From assembly GCA_902799075.1 (NCBI GenBank), contig CADBYZ010000047.1, forward strand, positions 1 through 32,097: DNA of 32,097 bases. The letters are read 5' to 3'. This DNA comes from Oscillospiraceae bacterium. GTDB lineage: Bacteria; Bacillota; Clostridia; Oscillospirales; Oscillospiraceae. A program made the position numbers and the translations under genes. The notes beneath the pieces are model-generated. The model did not search any database, had not been told where the DNA came from, and saw only the letters and a list, made by a program, of their open reading frames with translations. Numbering within the stretch: position 1 is the stretch's first letter; the number at the start of each line of letters is the position of its first letter. Positions 16,117 through 23,788 of this stretch are shown here, piece after piece.

Positions 16117-16146
16117 TTGCGAAACATCTTTGCGGTATTCTATACT
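16117..16146 (+). promoter_or_regulatory. Promoter-like sequence in the esterase-cdd gap
   Basis: TTGCGA (16117-16122) and TATACT (16141-16146) are separated by 18 nt within an AT-rich stretch. No ORF with a ribosome-binding site follows before the terminator at 16196-16230, so this would drive a short untranslated RNA. Confidence 0.5.
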
Positions 16147-16152
16147 TGCAAG

Positions 16153-16230
16153 CAGGAAAGAACTTCATAAGGAACGCAAGTTCTTCTTAAACTAAAAGCA
16201 GAGTGGTCAGGCACTCTGCTTTGGTTTTTT
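16153..16230 (+). ncRNA. Candidate small RNA
   Basis: About 78 nt between a promoter-like site (16117-16146) and an intrinsic terminator. It contains an AAGAACTT/AAGTTCTT hairpin (16158-16185), an A-rich single-stranded linker (TTAAACTAAAA) and a terminator stem with a U-rich tail. This layout is typical of Hfq-dependent small RNAs, and hfq is present at 4453. Read-through from the esterase would produce the same 3' end, so a 3'-UTR-derived RNA is the alternative. No homology is known to me. Confidence 0.4.
16196..16230 (+). terminator. Intrinsic terminator
   Basis: The stem AAGCAGAGTG/CACTCTGCTT (10 bp, loop GTCAGG) is followed by TGGTTTTTT on the plus strand. It terminates either the esterase transcript or the candidate small RNA. 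Confidence 0.85.
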
Positions 16231-16240
16231 AAACGATAAA

Positions 16241-16285
16241 CAGCAAATCACCTGCCGGGGCATGACCCCGGCAGGTGATTTGCTG
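16241..16285 (-). terminator. Perfect 20-bp hairpin downstream of cdd
   Basis: CAGCAAATCACCTGCCGGGG and its exact inverse complement flank a 5-nt loop, just after the cdd stop codon. On the minus strand the following tract is TTTATCGTTT, so it probably ends the secA-to-cdd transcript. The stem is longer than most terminators and could act for both converging units. Confidence 0.75.
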
Positions 16286-16292
16286 CTACCGC

Positions 16293-16673
16293 TCAATAAT
16301 TGAACGTATGGGGCAGCAGCTCCGAGAGTTTGTAGCTGACATAGCGGTCGCCGGCCTTGGCGCACAGCACCTCCATGTCGGGGGAAAACTCGGCCAGGAA
16401 CTGGCGGCAGGCGCCGCAGGGGGTGCACCAGTTTTCGCTGTCGGCGTAGATGGCGATGCGCGTAAATTCGCGGTGTCCCTCGCTGACGGCCTTGCAGCAG
16501 GCGGTGCGCTCGGCACAGATGGTGCTGCCGAGGGCGGCGTTTTCCACATTGCAGCCGGTGAAGACGGTGCCGTCCGTGCATTCGAGCGCGGCGCCGACGG
16601 CAAATCGGGAATAGGGGACATAGGCGTTCAGCGACGCCGCCTTGGCCCGGGACAGGAGTTCTCTGTCGGTCAT
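16293..16673 (-). CDS. cdd: Cytidine deaminase
   Basis: A 126-residue homotetrameric-type cytidine deaminase that hydrolyses cytidine and deoxycytidine to uridine and deoxyuridine in pyrimidine salvage. Zinc ligands and the catalytic Glu are visible: C53-A-E55 in STICAERTA, and C86 and C89 in PCGACRQ. The substrate-binding segment AYVPYSRFAVGAAL is present. The start at 16673 (MTDRELLSRA) has GGGAGA upstream; a longer in-frame ORF adds 44 unrelated residues from the upstream repeat region. It lies downstream of the solute-binding protein gene, with structured element S1 in between. Confidence 0.96.
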   Translation of the reverse strand: MTDRELLSRAKAASLNAYVPYSRFAVGAALECTDGTVFTGCNVENAALGSTICAERTACCKAVSEGHREFTRIAIYADSENWCTPCGACRQFLAEFSPDMEVLCAKAGDRYVSYKLSELLPHTFNY

Positions 16674-16740
16674 GGTAATCTCTCCCTTATGTTTGATAAT
16701 TTGATGGCACCCCGCAGGGGTTTCGCGTAAGCGAAATAAA

Positions 16741-16878
16741 TACAATCTGTTTTTGGCGGAGCTTTGCCCCGTCAGGTGAGCAAGGCGAACCCTCGCGCCG
16801 ACCAAAATGCGGCGTCTCCCGCAAGCCGCATTGCGATAAGCGCGAGCAGCTCAATTGCGAACCGTGTTCGCAATTGAA
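16741..16878 (-). repeat. Structured stop-codon-adjacent element S1
   Basis: It begins directly after the stop codon of the upstream binding-protein gene. On the minus strand: an 11-bp hairpin TCAATTGCGAA-CACGG-TTCGCAATTGA (16851-16877); a CTCGCGC/GCGCGAG stem (16840-16846 with 16792-16798) enclosing CTTATCGCA, an ATGCGGC/GCCGCAT hairpin (16807-16831) and TTTGGTCGG; then a GGCAAAGCTCC segment. S2 at 25274 has the same layout, with compensatory changes in the first and inner hairpins. Two further small hairpins (TTTCGC/GCGAAA and ACCCC/GGGGT) lie between it and cdd. Confidence 0.75.
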
Positions 16879-18447
16879 TCACTCCAGCATGATCTCCCAA
16901 TTCTGGAAATCGAAGAAGGGGTTGCCGAGGTTCGGGTTCAATCCGCGGATGACGCCGCGGTGGACGATGAGCTGCTGGTCCTCAAAGCCGATGGAGATGA
17001 GCGCGCCGTTTGTGTTGATGTACTCGCACAGCTGCTGGTACACCGCCGAGCGCTGGGAGGCCGAGCAGGCGAGATAATTGTTGATCATGGCCACATAGCC
17101 GGTGTCGATGCTGCGGGAGTAGTTGAGGCTCGAGTCGGGGTCCAGAAGCTCGGTGAGGTCAAAGTTGTTGCGCAGCTTCACCTCGCCGTAGTACATGTCG
17201 AAGTCGCCCTCCTCCAGAGCGGTCAGGTATTCCTCCCAGGTGAGCTCCCGCACCGTGACCTTCATGCCGATGGACGCCATGTCCTCGGCAAAGCGCCTCG
17301 CCACGCCCGTCTTCGCGCTCGAGTCGGAGCAGACGATGAAATTCACGTCGATTTCCTGGGCCGTGCCGGACATGTACTCCAGCTCCCCGTCGTCGTCATA
17401 GTCTCGTATGCCCGCGTTTTCCAGCACGATGCGGCAGGTGTCCAGGTTGTAGCTCAGCTGCGAGGCGTACTCCAGCGGGTAGTCGGCGCAGGCCGGGTGC
17501 ATGGGCACCGCCGCCGCCGTCGCGTTGCCGTGCATGAGGTTCTCGGCCCAGTTCACACGGTCGAAGGCGTAGACCATCGCCTGCCGGAAGCCGCTGTAGC
17601 GGCCGATGAGCCCTTCCTCGTTGAACATGATATAGTGGAGATTCGTGGTGTTGAAGTTTCTTATCTCGTTGGAGGAGGAGTAGCCGATGTTTGTGTAGCT
17701 GGAGGGGTCGTTCGTGACCGCGTCGATGACGCCGTCCTCAAAGTTCGACAGGATCTCGTCGGCGGTGGAATAGCTCACCAGATGGATGGTCTTGATGGGC
17801 AGCTCGTTGTAGCCGGGGTAGCCCTCGTAGGCCTCCAGCGTCTTGCCGTAGTCGCCGTAGTCATAGGGGCCCGAGCCCATGGGGGGCTTGTCGTCCATGG
17901 TGCCGGACTTGATGATGGGGATGTTGAGAAGCTTATTGAACTGGGTGTCGCCGATGCCGAGGGTGACATAGAAGTGGTTCTCGTCGTAGCCCGAGCCCTG
18001 GTAGCTGGCAAAGCGGCCACGGTAGCGGTCCTGGGTGGCGACGGCGCGCTCGAGGGAGTAGCGGATATCCTGCCCGGTGACGGGGGTGCCGTCGTGGAAA
18101 ACGTGGCCCGGGTCGATGGTGAAGGTCCAGTAGGTGGCGGTGTCGTTGGGAAGCCCCGCGTCCAGGACGTTCGGCACGACCTCAAAGTTGTCGTCCAGCT
18201 CCACCATGTTCTCGTACACCAGATCGCACAGGAGCTGGTTGGAGTGGTTGGTGGCGAGGATGGGATTTAAGCTGAAGTCCTCGTTATAGTTCAGGGAGAA
18301 ATAGTTGTCGGCGGCCTTGGCGCGCGTTACGTCCTTGCCCCTGGTGGACTCGGGGATCAGGGAGTTCGGGTCCGAGGAGGCGCGTCTGCCGCAGCCCGTG
18401 AGCAGCAGCATCGCCGCGAGCAGAAAACACAGGAGTTTTTTCTTCAT
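16879..18447 (-). CDS. ABC-type solute-binding lipoprotein, family 5 (OppA/DppA-like)
   Basis: A 522-residue extracellular binding protein of the SBP family 5, most often specific for peptides, nickel or sugars-oligomers. It has a lipoprotein signal peptide, MKKKLLCFLLAAMLLLTGC, with lipobox LTGC and lipidated Cys19. The SBP5 fold is indicated by SLNPILATNHSNQLLCDLVYENMVEL, the HVFHDGTPVTGQDIRYSLERAV signature, and FRQAMVYAFDR near residue 290. No permease or ATPase gene is nearby, so the partner transporter is elsewhere and the ligand is unknown. It starts 9 nt after the pgeF stop, with GAGGAAAGG overlapping that stop region, so both are probably co-transcribed. Element S1 follows its stop codon directly. 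Confidence 0.88.
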   Translation of the reverse strand: MKKKLLCFLLAAMLLLTGCGRRASSDPNSLIPESTRGKDVTRAKAADNYFSLNYNEDFSLNPILATNHSNQLLCDLVYENMVELDDNFEVVPNVLDAGLPNDTATYWTFTIDPGHVFHDGTPVTGQDIRYSLERAVATQDRYRGRFASYQGSGYDENHFYVTLGIGDTQFNKLLNIPIIKSGTMDDKPPMGSGPYDYGDYGKTLEAYEGYPGYNELPIKTIHLVSYSTADEILSNFEDGVIDAVTNDPSSYTNIGYSSSNEIRNFNTTNLHYIMFNEEGLIGRYSGFRQAMVYAFDRVNWAENLMHGNATAAAVPMHPACADYPLEYASQLSYNLDTCRIVLENAGIRDYDDDGELEYMSGTAQEIDVNFIVCSDSSAKTGVARRFAEDMASIGMKVTVRELTWEEYLTALEEGDFDMYYGEVKLRNNFDLTELLDPDSSLNYSRSIDTGYVAMINNYLACSASQRSAVYQQLCEYINTNGALISIGFEDQQLIVHRGVIRGLNPNLGNPFFDFQNWEIMLE

Positions 18448-18456
18448 GGCCTTTCC

Positions 18457-19245
18457 TCAGAGCATGATGACCGCCGCCTGGCTGCCGCGCCTGCCCTTGG
18501 TGTAGCGGTGGGACCAGTACTTGTCATGGCTGCAGAAGGTACACTCGCCGGAGATGTCGATGTTCCGTACCGGCACGCCGAGCTGATGAAGCCTGCGGGC
18601 GTTGGCAAGGCGCAGGTCGACCATGGTCTTGCCGTCCGAACGGCGGACAAAGAGGCCGCCGATCTCCCCGCCGAGCCATTCGGAAATCGCGTCGGGCACA
18701 TCGTCGTCCGTCTCGAAGCAGCAGGCCCCGATGGAGGGGCCGATCGCCGCGCGGATGTCCTGAACCTCCGCGCCCAGAGAGCACATGGCGTCCACGGCGT
18801 TTTTGAGGATGTCTCCTGCCGCGCTGCGCCAGCCGCAGTGTACGGCCCCGGCGGCGCGGTTTTTTGCGTCCCAGAGCAGCACCGGCACGCAGTCGGCCAC
18901 AAAGCAGAAAATGGGCAGGCCGATTGAAGCCGTGACGATGCCGTCGGCCTCATAGGGGGTGGGGCCCATGCAAATATGCTTATCCGCCGCCGTGACGATG
19001 CGCACTTCGGTCTTATGTACCTGGTTGGTGACGCAGGCGTCATTTTCCCCCACGCCGAACAGGGCGCAGACCCGGCGGTAGTTTTCCCGCACGGCGCACG
19101 CGTCGTCGCCGCGGTTGGAGCCGAGGTTGAGGGACGAAAAGTCCCCTTCGCTCACCCCGCCATAGCGCGTGGTGAAGGCGTGCTTTGCGCCGATGATATC
19201 GGAGCGCATGTAAATCAGGCCGTTTTGGTTTTCTTCAATGAACAT
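18457..19245 (-). CDS. pgeF: PgeF/YfiH-family multicopper-like purine nucleoside phosphorylase (peptidoglycan editing factor)
   Basis: A 262-residue member of the YfiH/YlmD/LACC1 family. Characterised members act as zinc-dependent purine nucleoside phosphorylases and adenosine deaminases; the E. coli protein has been linked to peptidoglycan fidelity. The three metal-binding residues are in place: H77 (NQVHKTE), C119 (ADCVPVLLWDA) and H136 (GAVHCGWR). The Cys pair in GACCF (about 174) and the C-terminal CTFCSHDKYWSHRYTKGRRGSQAAVI are typical. GAGGAT precedes the ATG. It is downstream of a GT39-like gene and upstream of the SBP5 lipoprotein. With xpt, cdd and the BMP transporter it fits a nucleoside-salvage theme. 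Confidence 0.92.
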   Translation of the reverse strand: MFIEENQNGLIYMRSDIIGAKHAFTTRYGGVSEGDFSSLNLGSNRGDDACAVRENYRRVCALFGVGENDACVTNQVHKTEVRIVTAADKHICMGPTPYEADGIVTASIGLPIFCFVADCVPVLLWDAKNRAAGAVHCGWRSAAGDILKNAVDAMCSLGAEVQDIRAAIGPSIGACCFETDDDVPDAISEWLGGEIGGLFVRRSDGKTMVDLRLANARRLHQLGVPVRNIDISGECTFCSHDKYWSHRYTKGRRGSQAAVIML

Positions 19246-19269
19246 GGTTTATCCTCGGTTTGTTGTTTG

Positions 19270-20613
19270 TTATGTCTTTGCCCCTGCGGCGGCCTTGCGC
19301 CTGACGGCGAAGGCGGGGAGCCTGAACAGCAGGTACAGGCCCACCGCGCCGAGCATGTAGCGAAACGGCATCAGCAGGGCCGCGTAGCGTTCTATGGCGT
19401 AGCTGCAGGCGATGAGATAGAGATTGACCCAGTACACCGCGCACAGCAGCAGGACGAAGCCGCGCTTTTGCTTCATCAGCAGCGACAGTGCCGCGCCCAC
19501 CGCGCACAGCACAAAATTCACCTTGCTCAGGAAATTGGTCAGCGGCAGGATGATCGGCTGATCCGGCCCCCAGTAATACACCCAGGTCAACATGCACATG
19601 GGCTTTTCGATCAGGTAGGCGCGCAGGAAGCCGACAGGGTCGCGGGAAAACCAGGTGCGCATGCGGTAGTCGGCCCGGAGCCTGTCGGTCATGGCGGAGA
19701 CATACTGCATACAGGAATCGTTGAGGTAATCGCCGTTTTCGTCGAAATAGCGGGCATAACGCTGTCGGGCGATTGCGTCCACATTGGTCTCGTAGTCCAG
19801 CTCCTCATCTGCGGGCGCCGTGCTGCCCTGATAGCTGCCCTTGAGCGTGGGGTTGCCCATGCCGTAGGACACCGGGATGAAGGCATCGAAGATCCTGTAA
19901 TTGCGGATCGTCCAGGGCACGAAGAACACAAGGCACAGCGCGCAGAAAATCAGCGCGCCCTTTGCGAACTTCTTCACGCCGCACTTTCTGCCCGTCAGGA
20001 CCCATACCAGCGCAAACAGCGGCATTACCAGGATATTGGCCCGGAAAAAGAGTGCCAGCAGGAAGCTCAGGGTATAGCGCAGCAGGCAGGGGAGCTCCGG
20101 CTCGGAGCGCAGGCGCAGCATATAGTAGAAATTGGCAAGGAAGAACAAGGTATAGGGCGTTTCGGTGCTGATGATGGTGTCCATCCAGGCGCGGTTCGGC
20201 ATGAGCAGCGCGGCCGCGGCGAACAGGGCCCATCTGCCTGGCAGGTACAGGCGCGCCGCGCGGTAGAGATACAGGGCCGTGAACGCGCCCATCAGGCTCC
20301 ACAGCACCTTGACCGTGCCGAGATAGAGCGTGCCCTCCCCGCACAGGCGGGATATAAGGCCGGTGACGATGGGCATGCCCGGCATGATCAGCGCCGTCGG
20401 GGCATCCTCCCAGACGGAGATGATCCCGGTACGCGCAAAGCAGATGCCGCCCCGGATATAGGCCACATCGTCGCCGCTCGATACCTCGTCCACGCCGATA
20501 TACAGAATCAGGGCAAGCCGCTCCAGAAACAGCAGCGCGATCAGCAGCCAGAGCAGCCGCTCGCTGTCAAGCGGGTTTTTGCGTATTCCTTCTGCTTTCG
20601 ATGTCACGCTCAT
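19270..20613 (-). CDS. GT39/ArnT-like membrane glycosyltransferase
   Basis: A 447-residue polytopic membrane protein with about ten to twelve hydrophobic segments, resembling the dolichyl-phosphate-mannose-protein mannosyltransferase/ArnT (GT-C) superfamily. After the first membrane helix comes an acidic loop, GVDEVSSGDDVAYIRGG (D48-D49), where GT-C enzymes hold their catalytic aspartate. MPGMPIVTGL and LMPNRAWMDTIISTETPYTLFFLANF match the pattern seen in this superfamily. A large extracytoplasmic loop (about residues 250-320) precedes the last helices. Donor (polyprenyl-phosphate sugar) and acceptor are unknown. AGGAGG lies 9 nt upstream of the ATG. It follows secA after 58 nt and is probably in the same transcript. 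Confidence 0.75.
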   Translation of the reverse strand: MSVTSKAEGIRKNPLDSERLLWLLIALLFLERLALILYIGVDEVSSGDDVAYIRGGICFARTGIISVWEDAPTALIMPGMPIVTGLISRLCGEGTLYLGTVKVLWSLMGAFTALYLYRAARLYLPGRWALFAAAALLMPNRAWMDTIISTETPYTLFFLANFYYMLRLRSEPELPCLLRYTLSFLLALFFRANILVMPLFALVWVLTGRKCGVKKFAKGALIFCALCLVFFVPWTIRNYRIFDAFIPVSYGMGNPTLKGSYQGSTAPADEELDYETNVDAIARQRYARYFDENGDYLNDSCMQYVSAMTDRLRADYRMRTWFSRDPVGFLRAYLIEKPMCMLTWVYYWGPDQPIILPLTNFLSKVNFVLCAVGAALSLLMKQKRGFVLLLCAVYWVNLYLIACSYAIERYAALLMPFRYMLGAVGLYLLFRLPAFAVRRKAAAGAKT

Positions 20614-20671
20614 GGGCCGGCCTCCTGGCTTGGATACTGTTCCGAAGCAGCTTGTGTATTGCTCCTTATCC

Positions 20672-23449
20672 TTATTTCTCGTTTCTGCCGCAGCACTCTT
20701 TGTATTTGAGCCGTCTGCTGCCGTCGGGCTTCATCTTGCCGCAGGGGCAGGGATCGTTGCGGCCGGGCTTGGGGATTTTCTTGACCGGCTGCTTTTTGAC
20801 CGGCTCGTCCCCGCCGACGTTCGCGGCCGCGTTTTTGGCGACCGCCTTGCGCTCGATGGGGGCCTCGCGGCGGATGCGCACGGTGTAGAGACGGCGCACG
20901 GTCTCCTCGCGGATGCCGTGGACCATGGCCTCGAACATGTCGAAGCCCTCCTGCTTGTAGGCGTCGATGGGCTTGATGGAGCCGTAGCCTCGAAGCCCGA
21001 TGCCGCGCTTTAGCTCGTCCATGGCGTCGATGTGGTCCATCCAGTATTCGTCCACCACGCGCAGCATGATGACGCGCTCGAGCTCACGCATGAGGGGCGT
21101 GCCGTTGGGGGCAAGACCGAAGGCTTCCTCGCGCTCGGCGTAGACCTTCTCGGCCAGCTCCTGCACGGCGGCACTGAGCCTGTCCGGCTTTACCGAGCCG
21201 CCGAACTGAGAGAGCCTGAACGTGCCGCGGGGCATGAAGAGCTTTTCAAAGGGCGACAGCGCGTCGTCGAGCTGCGCCTGATCGTCGCAGGCCGTGCCGG
21301 AGAGGGCGTCGTTTACGGTGGAGGAGATGTACTCAGAGATCATGCTCATGATCTGGGCTCGGATGTCCTCGCCGTCGAGGACCTTGCGGCGCTCGCCGTA
21401 GATGATCTCACGCTGCTGGTTCATCACGTCGTCGTATTCGAGCACCGCCTTGCGGGTCTGGAAGTTGCGGCTTTCGACCGTCTTCTGGGCCTGCTCGATG
21501 GCGCCGGAGAGCATCTTGGCGTCAAGAGGCGTGTCATCGTCCACCTTGAGGGCGTCCATCATGCCCATGACGCGCTCGGAGCCGAAAAGGCGCATGACGT
21601 CGTCCGTCATGGCGAGGTAGAAGCGGCTCTCGCCGGGGTCGCCCTGACGGCCCGCGCGGCCTCTGAGCTGGTTGTCGATACGGCGCGACTCGTGCCGCTC
21701 GGTGCCGAGGATGAAGAGACCGCCCACCGCGCGGACCTTCTCGGCCTCGGCGTCGGTGTCCTTCCTGTGGGCCTCCATGCGCTCCCGGAACATCTGCCGC
21801 GCGGCCAGGATGTTTTCGTCCGTGGTCTCGGCAAAGCCGGTGGCCTCGGCGATCACGTCCTCCTCAAAGCCCGCCTTTCTGAGGTCTGCCTTGGACAAAA
21901 ACTCCGCGTTGCCGCCGAGGGTGATGTCGGTGCCGCGGCCGGCCATGTTGGTGGCGATGGTGACGGCGCCGAGCTTGCCCGCCTGGGCGACGATCTCGGC
22001 CTCCTTCTCGTGGTACTTGGCGTTGAGCACCGTATGGGGGATGCCCTTTCTCTTTAATAAGGAAGAGATATACTCGCTCTTTTCGATGGACACCGTGCCC
22101 ACCAGCACGGGCTGGCCCTTTTCGTGGCAGGCCACGATCTGCTCGACGATGGCGTGGTTTTTGCCGCTGTCGTTTTTGAACACCACATCCGGGTGGTCCT
22201 GGCGGATGACGGGCTTGTTGGTGGGGATCTCGATGATGTCGAGCTTGTAGATGGCGCCGAACTCCTCCGCCTCGGTGGCGGCGGTGCCGGTCATGCCGGA
22301 GAGTTTATTATAAAGCCTGAAATAATTCTGGAAAGTGATCGTGGCAAGCGTCTTGTTCTCCTGCTGCACGTCCACATGCTCCTTGGCCTCGATGGCCTGG
22401 TGCAGGCCCTCGGAGTAGCGCCTGCCCAGCATGAGGCGGCCGGTGAACTCGTCCACGATGATGATCTCGCCGTCCTTGACGATGTAGTCGATGTCCCGCT
22501 TCATGATGCCGTGGGCCTTGAGGGCCTGGTTGATGTGGTGGGCAAGGGTGGCGTTTTCCATGTCGGCGAGGTTTTCAAGCCCGAAGGCCTTTTCGGCCTT
22601 GGCGATGCCGCGGGCGGTGAGGGTTGCGCTGCGGGCCTTCTCGTCGACAACGTAATCGGCGTCCAGATCCTCGCTCTCCTCCTCCTTCTCGTCGACGGAG
22701 GCGTACACCACCTTCTTGAGCCGGGAGACAAAGTCGTCCGCCTTGCGGTAGAGGTCGGTGCTCTCGTCGCCCTGGCCGGAGATGATGAGGGGGGTGCGGG
22801 CCTCGTCGATGAGGATGGAGTCCACCTCGTCGACGATGGCGAAGGCGTGGCCGCGCTGGACCATGTCGTCTTTATACAGGGCCATGTTGTCGCGCAGGTA
22901 GTCAAAGCCCATCTCGTTGTTGGTGCCGTAGGTGATGTCGCAGTTGTAGGCCTCGCGGCGCTGGTTGTTGTCCAGGTCGTGGACGATGAGGCCCACGGTG
23001 AGGCCGAGGAAGCGGTGCACCTTGCCCATCCACTCGCTGTCGCGGCGCGCCAGGTAATCGTTGACCGTGACGATATGTACCCCCTCGCCGGTCAGGGCGT
23101 TGAGGTAGGCGGGCAGCACGGCGACGAGCGTCTTGCCCTCGCCGGTCTTCATCTCGGCGATGCGGCCCTGGTGCAGGACGATGCCGCCGATGAGCTGGAC
23201 GCGGAAGGGCCGCATGCCCAGCACACGCCAGCTTGCCTCGCGTGCGACCGCAAATGCCTCGGGCAGCAGCTCGTCCAGAGTCTCGCCGTTATTGAGACGC
23301 GTCTTGAACTCGTCCGTCTTGGCGCGAAGCTGCTCGTCCGTGAGCGCCGCCATTTTGTCGCTGAGCGCCTCGATCTTGTCCGCGATGGGGTTGATGCGCT
23401 TGAGCTCCCGCTCGGAGTAGGTGCCGAATAATTTGTCAAACAGTCCCAT
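20672..23449 (-). CDS. secA: Preprotein translocase ATPase SecA
   Basis: A 925-residue SecA, the motor that pushes preproteins through SecYEG. Walker A MKTGEGKT lies near residue 100; DEVD follows ([19 protein letters not shown]); the preprotein crosslinking domain, NBD2 ([36 protein letters not shown]) and the helical scaffold/wing domain are all present. A basic linker leads to the SEC-C zinc tail [17 protein letters not shown] with the distal ECCG, which binds SecB or ribosomes in other species. The start at 23449 (MGLFDKLFG) is the conserved N-terminus; the upstream ATG at 23470 lacks a Shine-Dalgarno, while AGAAAGG lies suitably before 23449. It may head a transcript running to cdd. Confidence 0.96.
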   Translation of the reverse strand: MGLFDKLFGTYSERELKRINPIADKIEALSDKMAALTDEQLRAKTDEFKTRLNNGETLDELLPEAFAVAREASWRVLGMRPFRVQLIGGIVLHQGRIAEMKTGEGKTLVAVLPAYLNALTGEGVHIVTVNDYLARRDSEWMGKVHRFLGLTVGLIVHDLDNNQRREAYNCDITYGTNNEMGFDYLRDNMALYKDDMVQRGHAFAIVDEVDSILIDEARTPLIISGQGDESTDLYRKADDFVSRLKKVVYASVDEKEEESEDLDADYVVDEKARSATLTARGIAKAEKAFGLENLADMENATLAHHINQALKAHGIMKRDIDYIVKDGEIIIVDEFTGRLMLGRRYSEGLHQAIEAKEHVDVQQENKTLATITFQNYFRLYNKLSGMTGTAATEAEEFGAIYKLDIIEIPTNKPVIRQDHPDVVFKNDSGKNHAIVEQIVACHEKGQPVLVGTVSIEKSEYISSLLKRKGIPHTVLNAKYHEKEAEIVAQAGKLGAVTIATNMAGRGTDITLGGNAEFLSKADLRKAGFEEDVIAEATGFAETTDENILAARQMFRERMEAHRKDTDAEAEKVRAVGGLFILGTERHESRRIDNQLRGRAGRQGDPGESRFYLAMTDDVMRLFGSERVMGMMDALKVDDDTPLDAKMLSGAIEQAQKTVESRNFQTRKAVLEYDDVMNQQREIIYGERRKVLDGEDIRAQIMSMISEYISSTVNDALSGTACDDQAQLDDALSPFEKLFMPRGTFRLSQFGGSVKPDRLSAAVQELAEKVYAEREEAFGLAPNGTPLMRELERVIMLRVVDEYWMDHIDAMDELKRGIGLRGYGSIKPIDAYKQEGFDMFEAMVHGIREETVRRLYTVRIRREAPIERKAVAKNAAANVGGDEPVKKQPVKKIPKPGRNDPCPCGKMKPDGSRRLKYKECCGRNEK

Positions 23450-23491
23450 GTATGTCTTAACCTTTCTCAAAGAGTTTCGTATTCCTTATAA

Positions 23492-23650
23492 AGTGGAGAG
23501 TGAAAAGTGGAAAGTGTAAATATAGTGTCCGCTTCACGGACGAATGATAAATAAACGGCTGCTTCCGGTGAATCGTTCTGAGGACGGAGCCGGATATCAT
23601 CACGCCCCGGGCATCCCTTCTCTTCACTTTTCACTCTGCACTTTTCACTT
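23492..23650 (+). repeat. Heptamer-arm element F (AGTGAAA-type arms, non-coding core)
   Basis: The left arm is AGTGGAG, AGTGAAA, AGTGGAA, AGTGTAA; the right arm is TTCACTTTTCACTCTGCACTTTTCACTT, complementary in type. The core contains GTCCGC-TTC-ACGGAC (23527-23541), CGGCTGCTTCCGG and GAGGACGGAGCC, all of which match element E in reverse orientation. The core is therefore shared with the AGTGTGG-type elements while the arm sequence is different. It lies in the secA upstream region. Confidence 0.78.
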
Positions 23651-23683
23651 TTTATTTTTCGCACTTATTCATTTTGTACTATA

Positions 23684-23697
23684 TCACAAGAATGTGA
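23684..23697. promoter_or_regulatory. Small dyad between secA and the DUF1846 gene
   Basis: TCACA-AGAA-TGTGA is a perfect 5-bp dyad in the AT-rich stretch between the two divergent genes. A TATAGT sequence adjoins it on the minus strand but no good -35 is present. It may be an operator or a chance palindrome. Confidence 0.3.
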
Positions 23698-23722
23698 ATA
23701 AAAAAAGTCTAAATCTGTCATC

Positions 23723-23751
23723 TTGCCCTTGCGCGCTGACTGTGGTAAAAT
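23723..23751 (+). promoter_or_regulatory. Probable promoter of the DUF1846 gene
   Basis: TTGCCC (23723-23728) and TAAAAT (23746-23751) are separated by 17 nt, with an extended -10 TGG immediately before TAAAAT. It lies about 38 nt upstream of the start codon, which has a GAGTGAGG ribosome-binding site. Confidence 0.55.
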
Positions 23752-23788
23752 AGCGGACGTTAATTGAAAATTTTTGGGAGTGAGGACC

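Noticed and set aside
16855-18270. 471-codon open frame antisense to the SBP5 lipoprotein gene
   Set aside because: Composition typical of the reverse frame of a GC-rich gene and no family resemblance; the lipoprotein gene has a lipobox and family signature.
18976-20709. 577-codon open frame antisense to pgeF and the glycosyltransferase
   Set aside because: It spans two real genes and their junction and has no coherent domain; Gln/His/Ala-rich reverse-frame content.
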